Position numbers and translations under genes: made by a program
Part shown: positions 20,299 through 28,663 of the stretch, piece by piece
Layout: every line of letters starts with the position of its first letter
Numbering within the stretch: the stretch's first letter is position 1
Notes under the pieces: generated by a model
The model's database searches: none
What the model was told of the DNA's origin: nothing
Seen by the model: the letters and a program-made list of their open reading frames with translations, nothing else
Source: Olsenella uli
GTDB taxonomy: Bacteria > Actinomycetota > Coriobacteriia > Coriobacteriales > Atopobiaceae
Direction of reading: 5' to 3'
Assembly: GCF_016899935.1 (NCBI RefSeq)
Contig: NZ_JACJJK010000006.1
Span: 1-64,000 of the forward strand
DNA: 64,000 nucleotides

Positions 20299-21804
20299 CT
20301 AGAACAGCAGGATCATCGAGTCGCCCGGCAGCGCGTTGGGCTCGGGGTTGGGGACGACGGCCGGCGTGGCCCACACGTTGACCAGCGAGGTACGCTGCGC
20401 CCCCACGAGCGGCACGTCCTCTATGCCAAAGGTGATGCCGGAATCCGGCTCGCGGCCGCCCTCGACCACGAAGAAGCGCGTGTAGGTTGCCGCGTACGTG
20501 GTCGTTCTGCCCCCGTCGACCTGCTCGATGACCTGCGAGAGGTTGCCGCGCTCGTCATAGGTCGCCGTCGCCGTGTAGGTGGTCCCGGAGAGTGTGGCCG
20601 TGGCCGACGTCAGCCGACCGGCGTCGTCATAGGCAAAGGTCACGGGCGCGGGGTCGCTGTAGATGTTGGTGGCGCTGACGCGCGTGAGGTTGCCCGCCGC
20701 GTCCCGCTCGTAGTTCGTGGTCTGATAGACCTCGCCGAGCGTCTGGTCCGTCTCCTCGGCCTGGACGAGGTTGCCCGCGTCGTCGTAGGTGAAGGTGATG
20801 AACATGCCCCGATCGCTCTTGTAGGTGTAGAGCCGGCTCGTCAGGCGTCCCGCGTCGTCGTAGGCGTAGGTCGTGCGGCTCGTGGGGTCGTCGACGCCGC
20901 CCATGCTCATCGCGGCGAGACGCCCCGCGTCGTCGTAGGTGTAGTAGTACGCGTACATCCCGTCGTAGCTCTCCTGCTCGGCAAGGCGGCCGTTGGCATC
21001 GTAGGCAAAGGTGGTCGTAATGGAGTAGTCATGCCCGTATGCGGACGTGCTCTCCTGCTCTTCCACGAGATGGCCCTGCTCGTCGTAGGTGTACTCCCAG
21101 CGCGTGCCGTTGTCGCCGTCCCCGGCGCTGCGCGCCGTCACCCGGCCCTGGGCGTCGCGCTCGGCGGCGTAGGTGACCGTGTAGCCCGTGTCGTAGCGCT
21201 CCTCCACGCTCGAGACGACCCAGCTCTCGTGGAGCTTCGTCGCGTCGAGGCCCGTCACCTGCGTCGTGTCGGGGACGCGCAGCGCGGCGAGCGCGGCGTT
21301 CCCCGAGACGTCGAGCGCGACCAGCGGCTCGGACGGGGCGTCGAGGCCCGTGAGGACGGGCAGGTCGGAGACGTCGAGGCTCGTCAGCGTGCCGCCCGTC
21401 AGCGTGAGCTGGGCGAGGTTGGGGAAGCAGCGGCCCAGCCCCTCGATCGAGGTCGCCCCCTCCACGGAAAGCGACGTCACGGCGCGACCCTCGTCGCGCG
21501 AGAGCTGGCCGTCGTGGTCGGCGTCCGCGGAGGCAGCCACCGCCGCGCGCAGGGCGGGGTCCGGGAAGCTCTTCTCGTCTATGGGCCAGGGCGAGAAGAA
21601 CGCCAGCCAGACGCCAAACGCGGCAGAGCCGACAACCAGCACGGCGGCGACGGCGGCCACGATCGCCGCCACGGGCGCGCGGCGGGCGGAAGCGGGCGCG
21701 GATGTTGGGCCCGGGCCCGCGGCGGGTCGCGCGAACGGGGCGCCGCACTTCGCGCAGAACTTGGCGCCGTCCGGGTTCTTCTCGCCACACCTGGGACAGA
21801 ACAT
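20299..21804 (-). CDS. Zinc-ribbon, single-TM protein with LRR-like and YD/RHS-type repeats
   Basis: A 501-residue membrane protein. Residues 1-23 are a zinc ribbon (MFCPRCGEKNPDGAKFCAKC). A transmembrane helix follows at about 47-70, then an EF-hand-like loop (DADHDGQLSRDE), a short leucine-rich region (LAQLTLTGGTLTSLDVSDL), and about ten YD-type repeats of the form YTYDDAGRLAxxx seen in RHS/wall-associated proteins. It lacks the RHS core and toxin end, so it is not a polymorphic toxin. It probably exposes a repeat rod outside the cell. It is the first gene of the tightly spaced sub-operon running to 17684. Confidence 0.75.
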   Translation of the reverse strand: MFCPRCGEKNPDGAKFCAKCGAPFARPAAGPGPTSAPASARRAPVAAIVAAVAAVLVVGSAAFGVWLAFFSPWPIDEKSFPDPALRAAVAASADADHDGQLSRDEGRAVTSLSVEGATSIEGLGRCFPNLAQLTLTGGTLTSLDVSDLPVLTGLDAPSEPLVALDVSGNAALAALRVPDTTQVTGLDATKLHESWVVSSVEERYDTGYTVTYAAERDAQGRVTARSAGDGDNGTRWEYTYDEQGHLVEEQESTSAYGHDYSITTTFAYDANGRLAEQESYDGMYAYYYTYDDAGRLAAMSMGGVDDPTSRTTYAYDDAGRLTSRLYTYKSDRGMFITFTYDDAGNLVQAEETDQTLGEVYQTTNYERDAAGNLTRVSATNIYSDPAPVTFAYDDAGRLTSATATLSGTTYTATATYDERGNLSQVIEQVDGGRTTTYAATYTRFFVVEGGREPDSGITFGIEDVPLVGAQRTSLVNVWATPAVVPNPEPNALPGDSMILLF

Positions 21805-21830
21805 GGCCGCCTCCTACTCGCTGCTCTACG

Positions 21831-21890
21831 TTCTTCTAAGTTCCTCTAAGTTCCTCTAAGTAGTTCTAAGCTCCTCTAAGTTCCTCAGGA
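21831..21890. repeat. 10-bp tandem repeat array (six units)
   Basis: Six consecutive decamers with consensus TTCCTCTAAG fill 21831-21890 with no spacers; units differ at one to three positions. On the minus strand each unit reads CTTAGAGGAA, so the leader upstream of the 21804 start carries repeated AGGAA words resembling ribosome-binding sites. Nothing else is seen in the 95-bp gap. Confidence 0.9.
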
Positions 21891-21899
21891 AACGCGCGG

Positions 21900-23006
21900 C
21901 TAGACGCAGAAGCACATGACGACGCCGAACTCGTTCTTGGGCGTGTGGGCGTACCACGGCGTGCCGTCCTCCCCCACGCACATGAAGTAGCGACCGTCCA
22001 TGGGGTCGGCCGTGCGCTCCCACCAGCGGTCCACGCCGGAGATCGCGAGGATGTCGTTGGGGGTGTCCCAGCTCACGCCTAGGTCGGCGTAGAGCTGGTA
22101 CTGGTCGCCCTCGGCGTTGTAGACGTCGTCGTGGGCGTCATCGGCGATGTCCATGTCGCCGCCGAGCTCCGCGTAGGCGGGCGCCCAGAGCGTGTCGGTC
22201 GTGGCAACCACGGCCGACGGGTCGGTGGTCTCCCCCGTCGCGTTGGCGAGCTTGGTCACGGGAACGATCGCGCCCGCCACGTCGTCCGGCAGTTGGGCGA
22301 GCAGGTCGCCGTTCATCCAGGAGCGCAGGCTCGAGTCGCGCCAGCCGCCCGACGTGGTGTCGCTCTCGTTCATGGCGTGCGTGCCCACGATCCCGCACGA
22401 ACCGAACGTGATGCCCGCACGCCCGGTGCCGTCGGCGCGCTCGTCGTGGTTGAAGCCGAGCACCTGCATCGTAACGGAGGTGCCGTCCGCAAGTACGATC
22501 TGCTTGGTCTGGGTTCCGTCGAGCGTGCCGTCGGCGTTGCAGAGGTGGTAGCGAATCGCGATCTCGGTGGCGTCGGCGTCGCTGCCGGTGGCGGAGATCA
22601 GCGCGGAGATCTGGGAAAGCTCGTCCCACGAGTATTCCTGCACGGAGGCGCGCACCTCGGGCTCAGCGGGCGCTGCGGGCTCCGTCTCCTCAGGTTTGGG
22701 TTCGTTCTGCGGCGTCTGCGTGGCCGGATCCTGCGGCGATGTGGCGACGGGCGCCTCCTTGGCCGGTTTTGCGAACCCAAACCCGTCGGTCATGAGCGCA
22801 GCGACGCCCACGACGGCCGCCAGCGCGACCACGACGAGCACGACCGCAGCGATGACGGGGCCCTTGCCGCCCGACTCCCGCGAGCGGGCGCCCTTCTCGA
22901 CGGGAAGCGCGCCCTCGACGGGCGGCGTCTGGGCGAGCGGCGCGCCGCAGACGGTGCAGAACTTGGCGCCGTCCTTCTGCTGCGATCCGCAGTTGGTGCA
23001 GAACAT
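21900..23006 (-). CDS. Zinc-ribbon, single-TM protein with DUF6273-like outer domain
   Basis: A 368-residue membrane protein. The zinc ribbon MFCTNCGSQQKDGAKFCTVC is at residues 1-20, a TM helix (VIAAVVLVVVALAAVVGVAAL) at about 50-72, and a Pro/Glu linker follows. The outer domain (about 130-368) has the W-R-x-S-x-L-R-x-W-M-N core typical of DUF6273, a fold related to sulfatase-modifying/C-type-lectin-like proteins, and ends in a Cys pair (MCFCV). It starts 73 bp after the next zinc-ribbon gene; one 31-bp palindrome lies between. Role unknown. Confidence 0.72.
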   Translation of the reverse strand: MFCTNCGSQQKDGAKFCTVCGAPLAQTPPVEGALPVEKGARSRESGGKGPVIAAVVLVVVALAAVVGVAALMTDGFGFAKPAKEAPVATSPQDPATQTPQNEPKPEETEPAAPAEPEVRASVQEYSWDELSQISALISATGSDADATEIAIRYHLCNADGTLDGTQTKQIVLADGTSVTMQVLGFNHDERADGTGRAGITFGSCGIVGTHAMNESDTTSGGWRDSSLRSWMNGDLLAQLPDDVAGAIVPVTKLANATGETTDPSAVVATTDTLWAPAYAELGGDMDIADDAHDDVYNAEGDQYQLYADLGVSWDTPNDILAISGVDRWWERTADPMDGRYFMCVGEDGTPWYAHTPKNEFGVVMCFCV

Positions 23007-23034
23007 GGACCCTCCTTGCTTATCCGAGCGGGTA

Positions 23035-23065
23035 TGCCTAAAAGGGGTCTGACACCTTTTAGGCA
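23035..23065. repeat. 31-bp palindrome, type C
   Basis: Arms TGCCTAAAAGGGGTC and GACACCTTTTAGGCA around a central T at 23050, with one mismatch between arms, followed by AGTTTT. It sits in the gap between two zinc-ribbon genes. The flanks are near-identical: ATCCGAGCGGGTATG on one side and ACCCGAGCGGGTACG on the other. Confidence 0.9.
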
Positions 23066-23079
23066 AGTTTTATGCGCCG

Positions 23080-24294
23080 TTACCCGAGCGGGTACGTCAC
23101 CTGGTTGGTACCGTCGTAGGAAATGCTCATGGCGCGCATGTTGACGCCGGAGATGTCGCCGCCGTTCTCGCAGATGACCAGGCGGTCGCCCATGTCACAG
23201 GCGGACGGGTTGTAGAAGTCGAGGTTCTGCGCCACGGTCTGCCCCTCGGAGCCGTCGAGCGGCACGCGAAGGATGCTCCAGGGACGCTCCCAGCCCGACC
23301 CGTAGAACGCCAGGAAGGCGGAGTCCCCCGAGACCGCCAGCAGCGAGGCGCCTGTGTCATCGGAGAGGCTTGTCCAGAGGACCTTGCGGTCCTGGCCCTC
23401 CGTGTCGACGCTGACCAGCCTTCTCCCGCCGCCGTCATTTGAGCCCTCGAGAAAAACGAGGCGGTCGCCGCCCACGCCCAGGGAGTATGCATAGGCCGAG
23501 GTGCCCACGTAGAGCGTGCGTGTCTGCTTGGTGTTCAGGTCATACCCACACAGCTCGTAGGAGTCGTCGGAGCTCTGCACGTAGTAGACGGCGTCCGAAA
23601 GGATGACCGGGTAGCTCGCAGGGAGGCTGCAGACCTGCTGCATGCCGGTGCCATCCTCTGACATGGTGCTGACTTTCGTCAGGGCCTGGTCCCCACCGTA
23701 GTCCATCACGGATACGTAGAGTTTCCGATCGTAGACGCACACCTGGTTGATGCTCTGCGATTCGGTCGCCGTCATGAGGACCTTCTCCTGCGACCCGTCG
23801 GTGCGAATCGAGTGGAGCTGGGTGGGGTTGTCCCCGGAGTAGTCACTGAGCACGAAGAAGAGCGTGTCTCCGTCCGCCGCAAGCGCCGAGACCCACTGGG
23901 AGCCCGAGTCGATGGCGCGGACGAGCTCCGTGCCGGAACCGTCATGCTTGACGCGGCAGAGACCGCCCACGGAGCTGCTGTAGAGGTAATCGCAGTCGCC
24001 GGAGGAGGCGACGACGCGCCCGTAGGCGAGCGACGCGTTGGAGGCCTGACGCTCCTGGGCCGCGCGGCCGCCGCCGAGAAGGCCCGGCAGCACGAGTACC
24101 GCCATCACGACCACGGCAACCACCGCCACGACGCCCGCCACCACGAGCGGCACGCGGGAGCGCCTGCGGGGTGGGAAGGGCGTCGGTCCGGGCACGGGTC
24201 CCGGCGCCGGCCCGGCCACCGCAATCGCGGAGCCGCACCGCGCGCAGAACTTGGCACCGTCCGGGTTCTTCTCGCCGCACTTGGGACAGAACAT
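23080..24294 (-). CDS. Zinc-ribbon, single-TM protein with DUF5050-like beta-propeller
   Basis: A 404-residue membrane protein. The zinc ribbon MFCPKCGEKNPDGAKFCARC is at 1-20, a Pro-rich linker and a TM helix follow (VPLVVAGVVAVVAVVVMAVLVL, about 48-70), then an outer domain of repeated blades with the pattern LYSSSVGGLCRVKHDGSG, LHSIRTDGSQ and VSTMSEDGTG, as in DUF5050/TolB-like propellers. It is the first and most upstream member of the cluster. The first 60 bases of its coding sequence are nearly identical to those of the 20299-21804 gene. Confidence 0.75.
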   Translation of the reverse strand: MFCPKCGEKNPDGAKFCARCGSAIAVAGPAPGPVPGPTPFPPRRRSRVPLVVAGVVAVVAVVVMAVLVLPGLLGGGRAAQERQASNASLAYGRVVASSGDCDYLYSSSVGGLCRVKHDGSGTELVRAIDSGSQWVSALAADGDTLFFVLSDYSGDNPTQLHSIRTDGSQEKVLMTATESQSINQVCVYDRKLYVSVMDYGGDQALTKVSTMSEDGTGMQQVCSLPASYPVILSDAVYYVQSSDDSYELCGYDLNTKQTRTLYVGTSAYAYSLGVGGDRLVFLEGSNDGGGRRLVSVDTEGQDRKVLWTSLSDDTGASLLAVSGDSAFLAFYGSGWERPWSILRVPLDGSEGQTVAQNLDFYNPSACDMGDRLVICENGGDISGVNMRAMSISYDGTNQVTYPLG

Positions 24295-24389
24295 GGCAAC
24301 CTCCTCGTCTTGGTGACACGAGCATAACCCGGCGCCCGGACAATAAAGCGTTAAATCGGAGAAACGGGGGCCGCGCGTCGGCTGGAACC

Positions 24390-24427
24390 AAAATCGGCGG
24401 GCGAGAGGAACGTCCCCTCGCCCGCCG
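24390..24427 (-). terminator. Terminator of pheST
   Basis: On the minus strand GGCGGGCGAG and CTCGCCCGCC form a 10-bp stem followed by GATTTTGG. It lies downstream of the pheT stop, just beyond a 31-bp palindrome. Confidence 0.75.
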
Positions 24428-24428
24428 T

Positions 24429-24459
24429 TGCCTAAAAGGGGTCTGACCCCTTTCTAGCA
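24429..24459. repeat. 31-bp palindrome, type C
   Basis: Left arm TGCCTAAAAGGGGTC, central T at 24444, right arm GACCCCTTTCTAGCA (the outer part of the right arm has decayed), then AGTTTA. It lies 3 bp after the end of pheT. Confidence 0.88.
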
Positions 24460-24462
24460 AGT

Positions 24463-26928
24463 TTAGCTGCGGACCTCGCCGCCGGTTGACTTGCAGACTT
24501 TGGTCACGAGCTTGGCGTGCGCCTTCTCGACCTCCTCGGAGGTGAGGGTGCGGTCCGCCGCGCGGTAGGTGAGCGAGAAGGCCATGGACTTCTTGCCCTT
24601 GCCCACGCGCTCGTCGTCGCGGTAGACGTCGAAGAGGCGCACGTCCGCGAGGAGCTTGCCGCCGGCAGACCCGATGCGCTGCATCAGCGTCTCGCAGGTC
24701 ACGGACTCGTCCACGACGATCGCCAGGTCAACGTCCACGCCCGGGAGCGTCGGCACGTCCTGGTAGGGCAGCTCGTCGGCCGCCAGGCGCAGCAGCGCCG
24801 CCTGGGAGAGCTCGAAGGCCACCACGGGCGCGTCCACGCCCATCGCCTTGAGGCCGCGCGGGTGGACGTTGCCCACCCAGCCGATGACCTCGCCGCGTGC
24901 CAGCACCTCGGCCGCGCGACCGGGCTGGAGCCACGGGTACTGCTCGGGCTCGGCCACCTTGAAGCGCACCTTGGTCACGCGCAGCGCGTCCAGCAGCTCC
25001 TCCACCACGCCCTTGGCGTCGAAGAAGTCGTACTCGGCAAAGCGCTGGTTCCAGGCGTCGTCCGCGCGCTTGCCGCACATAACGCCGCAGACGAAGCTCG
25101 GCTCGTCGGGCTGGCTCGCGTGCTCCTTGCCAAAGAAGACGCGACCGATCTCGTAGAGCGCCACGTTGGGCACGCCGTGGTCGAGGTTGTACGCCACGGA
25201 ACGGAGGAGCCCCGGCAGCATGTCGCGACGCATCTCGGACTGCTCGGCCACCAGCGGGCGGATGATCTTCACGGGCACGCCGCGGCCGGTCTCGGGGATG
25301 CCCAGGCGAGCCAGGTCATCCGGCGCGGCAAAGCAATACGTGGAGGTCTCGGAGAGGCCGCAGGAGCGCAGGACCTGGCCGATCTTGCGAACGCGGCGCT
25401 GCTCGGGCGTGAGGCCGCCGGCGTGGTTCCTCGCGGCGGGGATGGTCGGTGCGATGTCGCCCTCGCCCCACAGGCGCACGACCTCCTCGATGAGGTCGAT
25501 CTCGCGGGTGAGGTCGGGGCGGTTGGTGGGAGCGGTCACGGCCAGGGCGTCCTCGCCGGCCGGCTCCACGACGCAGCCCAGGCGGCGCAGGCGCGCGGCC
25601 ATGAAGTCAACGGGGATGTCCGCGCCGGCGATGAGGCGCGCGCGGCTCGGACGCAGCGTGATCGTGACGGCGGCATCGTCCTTCTCGCCCGGGTAGACGT
25701 CCACGATGCCCGGGCAGACCTCGGCCCCGCAGCACTCCTCGAAGAGCGCGGCCGCGATCTCGGCCACGGCGGCGCAGTTGGTGCCGTCAACCTGGCGCTC
25801 GTAGCGGATGGAGGCCTCGCTCATGAGGTCGAGGTTGCGCGAGGTGCGCGACGTGTGGCCGGCCGAGAAGTTCGCGCTCTCGAGAAGGACGTCGGTCGTG
25901 GCCTCCGTGATCTCCGAGTCCAGCCCGCCCATGACGCCCGCGAGCGCCACGGGGGTGTGGCCGTCGTCGGTGATGACGGCCATGTCCGAGGTGAGCGTGC
26001 GCTCCTGGCCGTCCAGCGTGACGAGCTTCTCGCCGTCGCCCGCAGCGCGCACCACGATGTGGCGGCGTCCGCCTCGCTCGGTGAGCTTGCCCAGGTCAAA
26101 GGCGTGGAGCGGCTGGCCCGTGAGGTACATCACGTAGTTGGTCACGTCCACGACGTTGTTGATCGAACGCCCGCCCGCGGCGGCCACGCGGCGCGCGAGC
26201 CACTCCGGCGACGGGCCGATCTTGACGTTTCGCACCACGCGCGCGGTGTAGCGCGGGCAGAGCTCAGGGTCGGCGATCGTCACGTCCACGAGATCGGCGG
26301 CGTTGGGGCCCTGCTCGGCGGCAACGCGCGGCAGCTCGATGTGGGTGTCCTCGTCCAGGATCGCGGCGACCTCGGTGGCAAAGCCGGTCATGGAGAGGCA
26401 GTCGGGGCGGTTGGGCGTGATCTCGCAGTCGATCACGGTGTCCGAGCTGCCGAGGTAGTCGGTGAAGTCCATGCCCACCGGCGCGTCCGGCGGCAGGATC
26501 ATGATGCCCTCGTGATCGCTGCCGAGCCCGAGCTCGCGCTCCGAGCAGTTCATGCCGCAGGACTCCACGCCGCGCAGCTTGCTCTTCTTGATCTTGAAGT
26601 CGCCGGGCAGGACCGCGCCGATCATGGCGCAGACAATGTGGTCGCCCTCGTTGAAGTTCTGGGCGCCGCAGACGATCTGCAGGGGCACGGGGTTGCCGTC
26701 GGCATCCACGTTCTTGTCGCCCACGGAGACCTGGCAGAGCCACATGTGGTCGGAGTCGGGGTGGGGCTTCTTGCTCACGACCTGCGCCGTGACCACGTGC
26801 TCCAGGTTGGCGCCGACCTTCTCCACGGCCTCGACCTCGGTGCCGGTGCGGGTGAGCTCGGCCACGAGCTCGGCGGGGTCCGCCGGCACGTCGACCATGC
26901 TCTTGAGCCACTCATATGAGACGCGCAT
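24463..26928 (-). CDS. pheT: Phenylalanine-tRNA ligase beta subunit
   Basis: An 821-residue subunit. The N-terminal EMAP/tRNA-binding domain covers about 40-150 (VVSKKPHPDSDHMWLCQVSVG). The B3/B4 editing domain is at about 210-390, B5 at about 410-480, the core domain includes the NLDHGVPNVALYEIGRVF stretch, and the C-terminal ferredoxin-fold anticodon-binding domain ends in SFSLTYRA-like AFSLTYRAADRTL. With PheS it charges tRNA-Phe. It starts 45 bp after pheS and shares its T-box-controlled transcript. Confidence 0.97.
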   Translation of the reverse strand: MRVSYEWLKSMVDVPADPAELVAELTRTGTEVEAVEKVGANLEHVVTAQVVSKKPHPDSDHMWLCQVSVGDKNVDADGNPVPLQIVCGAQNFNEGDHIVCAMIGAVLPGDFKIKKSKLRGVESCGMNCSERELGLGSDHEGIMILPPDAPVGMDFTDYLGSSDTVIDCEITPNRPDCLSMTGFATEVAAILDEDTHIELPRVAAEQGPNAADLVDVTIADPELCPRYTARVVRNVKIGPSPEWLARRVAAAGGRSINNVVDVTNYVMYLTGQPLHAFDLGKLTERGGRRHIVVRAAGDGEKLVTLDGQERTLTSDMAVITDDGHTPVALAGVMGGLDSEITEATTDVLLESANFSAGHTSRTSRNLDLMSEASIRYERQVDGTNCAAVAEIAAALFEECCGAEVCPGIVDVYPGEKDDAAVTITLRPSRARLIAGADIPVDFMAARLRRLGCVVEPAGEDALAVTAPTNRPDLTREIDLIEEVVRLWGEGDIAPTIPAARNHAGGLTPEQRRVRKIGQVLRSCGLSETSTYCFAAPDDLARLGIPETGRGVPVKIIRPLVAEQSEMRRDMLPGLLRSVAYNLDHGVPNVALYEIGRVFFGKEHASQPDEPSFVCGVMCGKRADDAWNQRFAEYDFFDAKGVVEELLDALRVTKVRFKVAEPEQYPWLQPGRAAEVLARGEVIGWVGNVHPRGLKAMGVDAPVVAFELSQAALLRLAADELPYQDVPTLPGVDVDLAIVVDESVTCETLMQRIGSAGGKLLADVRLFDVYRDDERVGKGKKSMAFSLTYRAADRTLTSEEVEKAHAKLVTKVCKSTGGEVRS

Positions 26929-26973
26929 GTTCTTCTCCTTTTCGCGCGATCAAAATCGGAACTTGGGGCGGGT

Positions 26974-28041
26974 CTAGAACTGGGACAAGAACCGCATGTC
27001 GCCCGTCATCAGCATCCGCAGGTCGGGCAGGTCGTAGCGCAGGCACGCGATGCGCTCCACGCCCATGCCAAAGGCGAAGCCGGTGTACTTCTCGGGGTCG
27101 ATGCCGCAGTACTCGAAGACGTTGGGGTCCACCATGCCGGCGCCCAGGATCTCCAGCCAGCCGGTGCCCTTGCAGAAGCGGCAGCCCTTGCCGCCGCAGA
27201 CGCCGCAGGAGACGTCCACCTCGCAGCTGGGCTCGGTGAAGGGGAAGAAGTGCGGGCGGTAGCGCGTGGCGCGGTCCTTGCCAAAGACCTGGCGCAGGAA
27301 GTAGTCCATCGTGCCCTTGAAGTCGCCGAAGGTGATGCCCTCGTCAACGACCAGGCCCTCGATCTGCGTGAACTGCGGCAGGTGGTTGGCGTCGGCCGTG
27401 TCCGGGCGGAAGACCGTGCCCGGGGCGATCATGTAGATGGGCGGCTTCTTGTTCTCCATCACGTGCACCTGCACACCGGAGGTCTGGGTGCGCAGCAGCA
27501 CGTCGGACTCGCCCTGGACGTGGGACTCCTTGCCCTCCGGGGCGTTGTCCACCACGTAGAAGGTGTCCTTGGCCGAGCGGCTGGGGTGGTCCTCCGGGGC
27601 GTTGAGCGCGGTGAAGTTGTACCAGGTGGTCTCGACGTAGGGGCCGTCCTCCACGGTGTAGCCGAGGCCGCAGAAGATGTCCTCGACCTCCTCGCGGATC
27701 TGGCTGATCAGGTGCTGGGTGCCCTCGCTCAGGCGGCGGCCCGGAAGCGTGACGTCGCAGGCGTCGGCGGCCATGCGGCGCTCCAGCAGCGCGGCGGAGA
27801 GCTCCTCCTTGCGGGCCTTGAGCGCGGCGTCCACGGTGGCGCGCACGGTGTTGGCGAGCTGGCCCATCGCCGGGCGCTCCTCGGGCGGAACCTGGCCCAT
27901 CGAGCGCATGATGGCCGTGAGCTGGCCCTTCTTGCCCAGGAAGCCCACGCGCAGGGCCTCGAGGGCCTCCATGGTCTCGGCGGCGGCCAGGCCCTCCTGG
28001 AACTGGGCCTCGATCGCCTTGAGGTCGTCGGACATCGACAT
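26974..28041 (-). CDS. pheS: Phenylalanine-tRNA ligase alpha subunit
   Basis: A 355-residue catalytic subunit with an N-terminal coiled coil (about 1-90) and class II motifs: motif 1 region near GYTVEDGPYVETTWYNF, motif 2 TQTSGVQVHVM...VFRPDTADANH, and motif 3 FAFGMGVERIACLRY. A Cys-rich loop CGVCGGKGCRFC replaces the usual short connection; this is common in high-GC Gram-positives. I chose the first ATG of MSMSDD because AGAAGGG lies at a good distance. The second ATG, 6 bp later, is also possible. Confidence 0.96.
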   Translation of the reverse strand: MSMSDDLKAIEAQFQEGLAAAETMEALEALRVGFLGKKGQLTAIMRSMGQVPPEERPAMGQLANTVRATVDAALKARKEELSAALLERRMAADACDVTLPGRRLSEGTQHLISQIREEVEDIFCGLGYTVEDGPYVETTWYNFTALNAPEDHPSRSAKDTFYVVDNAPEGKESHVQGESDVLLRTQTSGVQVHVMENKKPPIYMIAPGTVFRPDTADANHLPQFTQIEGLVVDEGITFGDFKGTMDYFLRQVFGKDRATRYRPHFFPFTEPSCEVDVSCGVCGGKGCRFCKGTGWLEILGAGMVDPNVFEYCGIDPEKYTGFAFGMGVERIACLRYDLPDLRMLMTGDMRFLSQF

Positions 28042-28062
28042 CGTGTCATCCCTTCTCTTACG

Positions 28063-28350
28063 AAAAAACCGCCCCCCGGCAGCCGTGCTGCTGCCCAAGG
28101 ACGGAAATGCTCCGCGGTACCACCTCGGTTGGCGTCACGGGTTGTCTCCCCCGCGCGCCCGCTCTTCTCGCCCCGTGCCGTGGGGCCGACGGCTTCCCTA
28201 CCGATGTGGAAAAGGGACAGTCCCTTTTCCACATGTTCAGGTCGCGGCTGGTGGAGTGAACTCCGGGCCTCTGCCTTGGAGGGGGCTCTCAGCCGGTGAC
28301 CCCCATCTCTTGTCCGCTGGCAACGCGACGCCCAGACCTCTCCGTCATCG
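28063..28350 (-). promoter_or_regulatory. T-box leader controlling pheST
   Basis: The minus strand shows the T-box core AGGTGGTACCGCGG (28112-28125). A Stem I-like region begins around AGGCGATGACGGAGAG, with the likely specifier TTC (Phe) at 28258-28260 in the context GGAGTTCACTCC. The leader ends in a hairpin followed by a run of T (GGGGGGCGGTTTTTTCG near 28065-28080). Uncharged tRNA-Phe should stabilise the antiterminator and allow pheST transcription. A 31-bp palindrome sits inside the leader, between Stem I and the antiterminator. Confidence 0.9.
28204..28234. repeat. 31-bp palindrome, type B, inside the Phe T-box
   Basis: Perfect arms ATGTGGAAAAGGGAC and GTCCCTTTTCCACAT around a central A at 28219. 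Its place in the leader RNA is where T-boxes carry variable stems II/III, so it would add one very stable hairpin to the riboswitch. Confidence 0.95.
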
Positions 28351-28663
28351 CCTGCGGGACATGGTATCACAGGCGACGGGCGCCGTTCGCCGAGGAATCG
28401 TGCCGTCCACCAATTGACGCGAGGGTGCGCGGGCGGACGTTCTTCTCGGCAATCTCTCTCGGGTCCGCCACGGGGCGGGCGCGTGACGCGCACGAAGCTC
28501 TCTCGGAGCCGCCGCCCGCTGGGCAAACTGAGCCTGGAGTTCCAAGCGGTGGCACAACCTGGCGCATTTTTGGCACCTCAGGCCCACCCAGCGAGCGGTC
28601 ACGCGCCGAGCGCGCCCGCAGAGGACGTGCCACAATGCGCGGACCGCCGCGAAGGGAGCCTCG

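Noticed and set aside
20299-21804. RHS polymorphic toxin
   Set aside because: YD-like repeats are present but the RHS core, the cleavage motif and a C-terminal toxin domain are missing, as is an immunity gene.
21831-21890. CRISPR or coding repeat
   Set aside because: Units are 10 bp with no spacers and lie outside genes; they form a simple tandem array.
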